Positions 58,111 to 64,000 of a DNA stretch of 64,000 nt are shown here, one piece after another; the first letter of the stretch is position 1; each line of letters begins with the position of its first letter. The stretch is from the NCBI GenBank assembly GCA_034766995.1, contig CM068315.1, forward strand, positions 17,904,010 through 17,968,009. Reading direction: 5' to 3'. Source of the DNA: Acanthacorydalis orientalis. Its lineage: Eukaryota > Arthropoda > Insecta > Megaloptera > Corydalidae. A program made the translations under genes and the position numbers. The notes under the pieces are model-generated. The model was not told the origin of the DNA. It saw nothing but the letters and a program-made list of their open reading frames with translations, and did not search any database.

Positions 58111-59486
58111 TCTCTCTCATTCTGGTTCAGTGTAACTGTAGATAATTTGATACGGGTTTTTTTCTGAGTCGATTTGCACGAAATTTATATTTATTTATTT
58201 CGAATAAAATCAATGGAAATGAATGACTCATGCTTGTAATTTTTTTTTATTTATATATAAATGATTCATTGTTGTTATTTTTAAATCGCAGAATATTTAC
58301 ATAAAGAGTGAAATGAAAAACAAGAATTATATAAACCACTTACGAAATTGCTACTAATTGCATTATTTCTAAAATATAACTTAATCACACATGTAAAATC
58401 TGAGAGAAACGTTTCAGAAATATGTGCGGCGAATAAAACGAAATAAATAAATTAATTATAGAACAAAACGCTTTTATATTTTACACAAGATTCACGGTTG
58501 TATTATGTACTTTGAAATTATAAATTGCTATTCGTTATAGATGACAATTCGCTAACTCGTAACAATTTTCACTTCCTTTGGCAAGGACAATAGACCCGTG
58601 GGTTACCACCACATGCAGGATCGATGCCGCCATATACTCGTTATCATAAATAATGTGAGTGAAAATACGAACGACAAATACAACTGCGCATGTTTTCTTA
58701 TCAAATTGATGTTATTCTGTAAACAATTTCTTTTTCAATGTCGTCTATTGTTCGCATTGTATAATATTAAATTGTTTACGAGGGAAACTAGTAGATTAAA
58801 TATATAACAACTGATAAGTGAAAAATACTTGTACTTGCAAATATTATCTATACATTTTTAAATTACATACATAAAAACCATTTAACATAGCTAGTCCATT
58901 TTATATAATTAATACGTACATTTTCAAATTTAAATGTTTTATATAAAAATTCTACTTTTAATTATTTAAACGACACAACAAAAATACACATAATTATAAT
59001 CTATTTCAAGTAGTAAGTTTTAAAACAATGGATGAAATTTGGTAAATATTTTTTTATAATTATTATTGAAGTTTTTCACAAATATTTATCGAATAAAATC
59101 ATTTCATGCAATCAGACTATAAAAATTTAATAGACCAAAGAACAGACTGAAAAATATGTTTTCAATAAATAATTTGGATATAAATATTCAAAAATTTGAA
59201 ATAAGAAAAGCGGGGCATGTTGCAAAAAGAGAACACAAGATAGATTGATATCAGAATTTATTAATCTGAAAGTAAAAAATATAATATCAAAAATGTGCAA
59301 AAAAAGATTCTCAATTCAATTAAAATAGGAATTGCAAGTTTCTCAATTCAAATAAAATATTAAAAGAACCGGGAAGGATTAATTTAGTTAAAGAAGATAA
59401 CACTAGTTCACTTTTTTAAATAAATTTATATATATCCAACATGTCATAAAATGGATTAAATACTAATTTCTCATTCTCTTATGAGA
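58111..59486. other. AT-rich interval, no feature recognised
   Basis: AT-rich. A GC-richer patch near 58560-58640 has no identifiable feature. Confidence 0.48.
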
Positions 59487-59488
59487 TA

Positions 59489-60307
59489 TGAGAGTACAGT
59501 GAAAAATTCCGAGCCTCACATATACATGGGGTCACTATGTTTAATATTTTAATGGTGTTGCATATTTCATTCTTCATATGCTCATGTTCGAAGCTTCAAG
59601 TTAATAATTTGTTTAGTATTGGTTTGACAGCCCATCGAAGTTAATGTCTTAAGCATTGTTTTTAAAAATGGAAAACGTGTAAATTTATGCCGTAATTAAT
59701 TTTTTTGGAAGACTTAAATGCTACCGATATAAAAAAGAAGCTAGATTCAATGTTAGAGGACTCTTTTTCATCGAATACAACTGTTAAACGCTGAGATGCT
59801 GAACTTAAAATAGGTCGGAGGAGCACCAGTGATGATAATACATCACATTGTACGCCTAAAATGATTGAAAAATATACAAAATAGTTTTAGTAGACCGTAG
59901 AATGAAAATGAATAAGATAACAAAGCTTTTTAGCATATCAACGGAACGTGTGCACAGTATCTTACACGAACATTTGAGTATGGCAAAGCTGTACAGTAGA
60001 TGGGTTTCGCGTTTGGTCACATCTAACCAAAAACAATATCAAAATAACGTTTCAACCGACTGTTTGGCATTCTATAAGCGCAATGTAACCGAATTTTTGC
60101 GTCGATACATTATTGTTGATGAGACTTCCTTAAATAGCTATTTTTATAACCTTGACCAATCGGCCTATAAGTCTGATATTACCGTTCTAGAATATTGTTG
60201 GGAAAAGTTTATCGAGCTAACTGGAAATTATCTTGAGAAATAAATAAAAATGAATTCAATAAAGGTGTTTTCTTATTCGAGCCCGAAATTTTCCACTCTA
60301 CTCTTCA
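59489..60307 (+). mobile_element. Internally deleted mariner with TGAGAGTA-type ITRs
   Basis: 819 bp bordered by TA (59487-59488 and 60308-60309). The left end reads TGAGAGTACAGTGAAAAATT and the right, read inward, reads TGAAGAGTAGAGTGGAAAAT, similar apart from one inserted base and scattered mismatches. The deletion removes most of the catalytic domain. The transposase type is close to the CGAGGGT-ITR group, but the ITRs differ. Confidence 0.88.
59668..60243 (+). pseudogene. Mariner transposase pseudogene, catalytic core deleted
   Basis: From the ATG at 59668 shifted frames show LNATDIKKKLDSML (HTH 1), GRRSTSDDN (linker) and MIEKYTK. An open stretch (59902-60243) follows, with ITKLFSISTERVHSILHEHL (HTH 2), MAKLYSRWVSRLVT, and the first catalytic Asp in RRYIIVDETSLNSYFY. 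The sequence then jumps to the C-terminal tail (EYCWEKFIELTGNYLEK), omitting the second and third catalytic Asp. The stop is at 60243. Confidence 0.9.
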
Positions 60308-60309
60308 TA

Positions 60310-60698
60310 AAACAATTACTAATATAAAATTAAAGCAGAAAGTTATACAAAATATTTGACTTACATTTGAGAACTTGGAATTAAATAGAGACTAAAATGT
60401 TTATCACTGCCACCAGAATAATTTATGCCGAGCATATGTATTGCCATTATAAAAATAATCAATAAGAGACTAGTTAAGATTATTATAAATAGTATGTGTA
60501 TGAATAAATATGTTACTTAGTCATTGGAATGAAATATACTCATCTAATAGCAGATTATCTTTATAAGGAAAAATTCTTTATTTAATATAATTTAAAAATG
60601 TTATTAACTAAATATTCATGATCAAGTATGTAAATCAGTAAAAGTATAAATATGTTAACTTTCTATATTTTTACAATTTAAATTTCATCGTCAGCACA
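60310..60698. other. AT-rich interval, no feature recognised
   Basis: AT-rich sequence without recognisable features. Confidence 0.48.
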
Positions 60699-61030
60699 TT
60701 ATATTACAATCAGAAATGATTCTGTGCATACGTGAAGTGGTTCGAAATGCGCATCTCTTCCTATGACGAACCGTTCATTATTTTCGACCATCACCGACGT
60801 TGTATTCGAGTTATCCGTATAACAGCGTTCTAGACGACGTCCCGCCATTTCCAACCGCAGAACAGAAATGTTCTTCACGGCGGTTGCTAGAATTAGCGTT
60901 TGTGTGTGAAGAGCTGTCACTTGCATCGCTCCTCGATGCGAATAAAATAGCGCGTCTCGCTATCTGAAAGCCCGACAACGACGGCGGTGCGGTGAATGGA
61001 GAGACTATTTCAATGGACTACCACTGGAAA
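60699..61030. other. GC-richer, CpG-rich block
   Basis: Contains CCCGACAACGACGGCGGTGC at about 60971-60990. A 75-codon minus-strand frame (60699-60926) and a 68-codon plus-strand frame (60996-61202) show no recognisable motif. It is a possible regulatory island or non-coding exon. Confidence 0.33.
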
Positions 61031-61340
61031 AATTCCACCGATTGTTCCCGTTCTGGATAAATTGTTGTGTATTATTTTCTTGTTAATTGTTCGGTTTGAA
61101 TGTACTAGAGACTATAATACGTCACATAACGATTTTATGTATGTAGTTCTATTCTTTTTATTAATACATATTCTTCAGTATGAATTTGTTAAGTTTGTTT
61201 AAGGGGAATTAGACATTTTTATTAATACAAATGCATATATTTTATAATTTTTTGCACTCTTCAAATAATACACGCACACATTTGGAGCATTATAGACATT
61301 TTTCTCAAAATAATTCTAAAACATTTTATCGATGTTTATG

Positions 61341-61875
61341 TTAGGAATAGTAGGAAAATAGTTACGATTTTTGTTTTCTGAATTCTAATCTTCATTTTTT
61401 TCAACGAAAGTGTAATTTTATCGTATTAATGTTAATATCATTTAAAGTGCATATTTCGGTCTGTACTTTGATAACATTGACTTTGATTTTATTATTAATT
61501 TTGCTTCAAATTGGTCTATGAATGAAAGAATCAAATAAGAGCATTTTTTTATGAGTTCAAATTGGGTGGTAAAGCAGTAGAAACTGCTAGTAAACTAAAC
61601 GATATTTTTAATGTGGGTACTGTTAAAGATCGTACGGTGTAATGGTGGTTCCAAAAATGTTATGTTGAGGACAACAGCCTTGAAGATGAAGAAGGTCGTG
61701 GGCTTCCTTCTACTCATAACGACCAATTGAAAGAGTGAAGGTGTTTTGAGGGGTTAAATGATAAAAATTTCGAATCTAATGGTGCTTATTTTAATTAATA
61801 TAGTTAATTACTATCTGAGAAAAATGTATATGAATTTGAAGATCACAAACCGCAATCATTTTTCTACCAACGTAA
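61341..61875 (+). mobile_element. Mariner (cecropia-type) deletion derivative, different breakpoints
   Basis: The left end is a diverged ITR (TTAGGAATAGTAGGAAAATA) and the right end TTTCTACCAACGTAA is followed by TA. Like the ~570-bp family it carries the 5' untranslated and HTH regions. Unlike them, its deletion joins the linker (near AACGACCAATTGAAAGAG) to a point before the native transposase 3' end (GTGTTTTGAGGGGTTAAATG). It therefore arose by an independent deletion. The HTH frame is broken early. Confidence 0.82.
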
Positions 61876-62148
61876 TATTTACTTTTAATTTGTGCATTAT
61901 ATCTTTTTCAAATAAATTTCTTTTGTCCTATTGGTGTTCGTTGTTTTTTAAATCAATATCTGTTCTCCCCTCATAGTTTGACACAAGTGCCATTCTCAGA
62001 TAGATATTGAGTACTAATTTTATATTTAATTTATGTTCCATTTATAATTAATGAACATAAATCAGTAAACAATAGATTACTGGTTTAAGAATCAGATTTA
62101 TAGTTTTTATATTAAAGTCAGTTAATATTATGATTATTTTAAAATGTA

Positions 62149-62284
62149 TTAGGTTGGTAGGAAAATAATTGCGGTTTATGATCTTCAAATTCATATACAT
62201 TTTTCTCAGATAGTAATTAATTATATTAATTGAAATAAGCACCATTAGATTCGAAATTTTTATCATTTAACAAAATAACTTGTT
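62149..62284 (-). mobile_element. Solo cecropia-type mariner 3' end
   Basis: Begins with a well-preserved ITR (TTAGGTTGGTAGGAAAATAA) after TA and continues through the 3' untranslated region to about 62284, then stops. It is the inverted counterpart of 61755-61875: the frames MIKISNLMVL...YYLRKMYMNLKI on opposite strands are nearly identical. Confidence 0.85.
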
Positions 62285-62439
62285 TGTTGAAAAAATCAAC
62301 ATTTTCCGCTTTAAGATTTTTATCTACATTTATAAAAAAATACTGATTAAAAATCGAAATTGACATCTATAATTTATTTCTTTTACAATAATCATTCATT
62401 TAATTTACATATGTCCATATTTTTTATAAAAAAAAGCAT

Positions 62440-62720
62440 ACGTTTACACACACACTGATCATTTTCGTTCATTAGCACGGAGGAATCTATATTCCACATG
62501 TAATAATAAGAGTCTGTCGATTTGTAACCATTCATCAAGCCGTTTAGTAAATGACAGCGTTTATGTGAACATCGTCAGGGCGAAGTAAACACACACAAAG
62601 TTACAATATTCGTGATGTTCGGAGCCAATGAACGTGCACGGGCCGTCGAAAATTAAAATATCTGTCGGACGTCTTTTTCACTAACCTCTGCCGCACCAAC
62701 AACAAACGTGTCTGGAATGT
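62440..62720. other. Higher-complexity, CpG-containing block
   Basis: Balanced sequence with AACGTGCACGGGCCGTCGAA at about 62631-62650. No frame of note and no transposon ends. It is a possible host non-coding element. Confidence 0.28.
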
Positions 62721-62910
62721 AACTCTTTGTCACTGTTCATAAAAATTTCGAATAATACATATTAATTCTTCACCACTCGAACGTTGTATCTGGTGTACGA
62801 TTAAAAAAAAATTTCAAATGCAAATGAATTTATATATACGAGACATTTCAACACGTTTTAAAGTTCAACCGATTTAACCTATATGAACGTGTTCATTCAG
62901 ATAAAACACT

Positions 62911-62918
62911 ATATATTG

Positions 62919-62974
<56 letters not shown>

Positions 62975-62996
62975 ATATATATATATATATATATAT
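62911..62996. repeat. (TA)n microsatellite
   Basis: TA runs with two TGTA interruptions. Confidence 0.96.
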
Positions 62997-64000
62997 TCGA
63001 GTATGTACAAGAATTATTGTTGAATTATTTCAAACACATCCGACATATTTTATGCAAGATGATTTTATAAATCATTACGGCGATAGAAACATAAATTGCG
63101 ATCTCTTGTAAAACAATTCAAACAAATCAATTAATTTCAACATCAATACACGAATACTTTTCGGAAAGCAATATATCCGATGTCGATATACAAGTAAGGT
63201 ATAGTGCGTTGATGTGGAAGACTTCTTTTTATGATGCCTTTTTTATATTTAATAAATTTCCTGTAAACGAAAACCAATAATATGAATATTTTATGCCGTG
63301 TTTGATTCATATTTGATCGAGTGGTTTATTAACGAATACGTTTTTTCATCGGAAAAATGTTTTATACTTAATATAAATTTCACTGAAAGTTTTTTTTCTG
63401 AAAAGTATTGAATTTTGAATTTCTGCAATGTTTTTTTAATATAATAAAATTTTAAAAATGATTTAATTGAATATTAAATCAGTAAAAAAGTTTTTATTAA
63501 AGTACATAAAACTATTACGCGACAAATTATTCAACATTTCAATTATTTACAGAATCTTTCTGAGAAACAATTTTGTTTTCTGATTAAATTTTCTATTTAA
63601 CACTTACAGAATCCTCTGGAAAATGGCATGTAATGTAATCACTGTCTAGTACTGATATAACTCTACTTGGTTCAGAGTATTATGTTTTGATTTATTTTAA
63701 TGAAAACCGTTTGTTTGATTGGAAAATGCCATTTTATGAACGTAAGAGAAATATTATGGTCATTAGAAAACAAATTAGTTTCTAACACATATAAAACACA
63801 TATTTCCTTTAAGCATGTCTAAATTATTATCCTTTTTAATATCCATGCAAAGACACATTTGAGGAATCACACTTTTATTAACTTTGCTATTACAAGGACT
63901 TATGAATTATTATTTTTAATCAATCTTCAGTAAGTTTAATTGATTTTGATTTATTTTTCACTATATCATATATTATGTTTTCTTTTTATTAAGTTTGTAA
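62997..64000. other. AT-rich interval, no feature recognised
   Basis: AT-rich sequence to the end of the window without recognisable termini or coding similarity. Confidence 0.5.

Overview
The window is strongly AT-rich, non-coding animal DNA. It is crowded with (TA)n microsatellites and with decayed DNA transposons of types common in insects: several mariner lineages, TTAA-flanked piggyBac-type MITEs and pogo/Tigger-like remnants. An insect is the best guess, possibly a hymenopteran given the AT richness and element mix, but no host gene is present to confirm it. I see no intact protein-coding gene, rRNA, convincing tRNA, CRISPR array or operon. Most open frames are chance ORFs, translated microsatellites (long Ile-Tyr runs) or transposase debris. 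The window is probably intergenic or lies inside a very long intron.

Layout. 1-7.8 kb: AT-rich sequence; a mariner deletion derivative (2989-4819) split by two adjacent TTAA-flanked MITEs; a second mariner fragment (5360-5718); and a higher-complexity stretch near 6.7-7.8 kb. 8.4-16 kb: a near full-length dead mariner (8451-9775, minus), a GC-richer block (10.86-11.25 kb), an internally deleted mariner of another lineage (12727-13634) and a third mariner deletion derivative (15342-15908). 17-24 kb: GC-richer blocks, a pogo/Tigger-like relic (18.5-19.5 kb), a short TTAA MITE (19773-20025) and a 5'-truncated mariner (23380-24096). 26-31 kb: a scrap of LINE ORF2 tail, a mariner derivative inserted in a microsatellite (28352-28922), a Tigger-like MITE, a TA-flanked foldback MITE and a 296-bp MITE with imperfect TIRs. 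32-41 kb: two copies of one TTAA MITE (32668-33322, 36413-37050), a 401-bp mariner derivative and one copy of another TTAA family (40337-40818). 43-49 kb: a piggyBac-like end, a full-length dead mariner (46276-47551, minus) and the inverted partner of the 40-kb MITE (48723-49192). 51-64 kb: GC-richer blocks, a full-length dead mariner (54760-56009), an internally deleted mariner (59489-60307) and two mariner 3' ends in inverted orientation (61.3-62.3 kb).

No genes work together here. The story is successive invasion and decay. At least four mariner ITR types occur, mostly internally deleted or frameshifted, and at least four TTAA-flanked families were presumably mobilised by piggyBac-type transposases encoded elsewhere. 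The GC-richer, higher-complexity blocks between the repeats are the only candidates for host function (regulatory DNA or non-coding RNA), and this is inference from composition alone.
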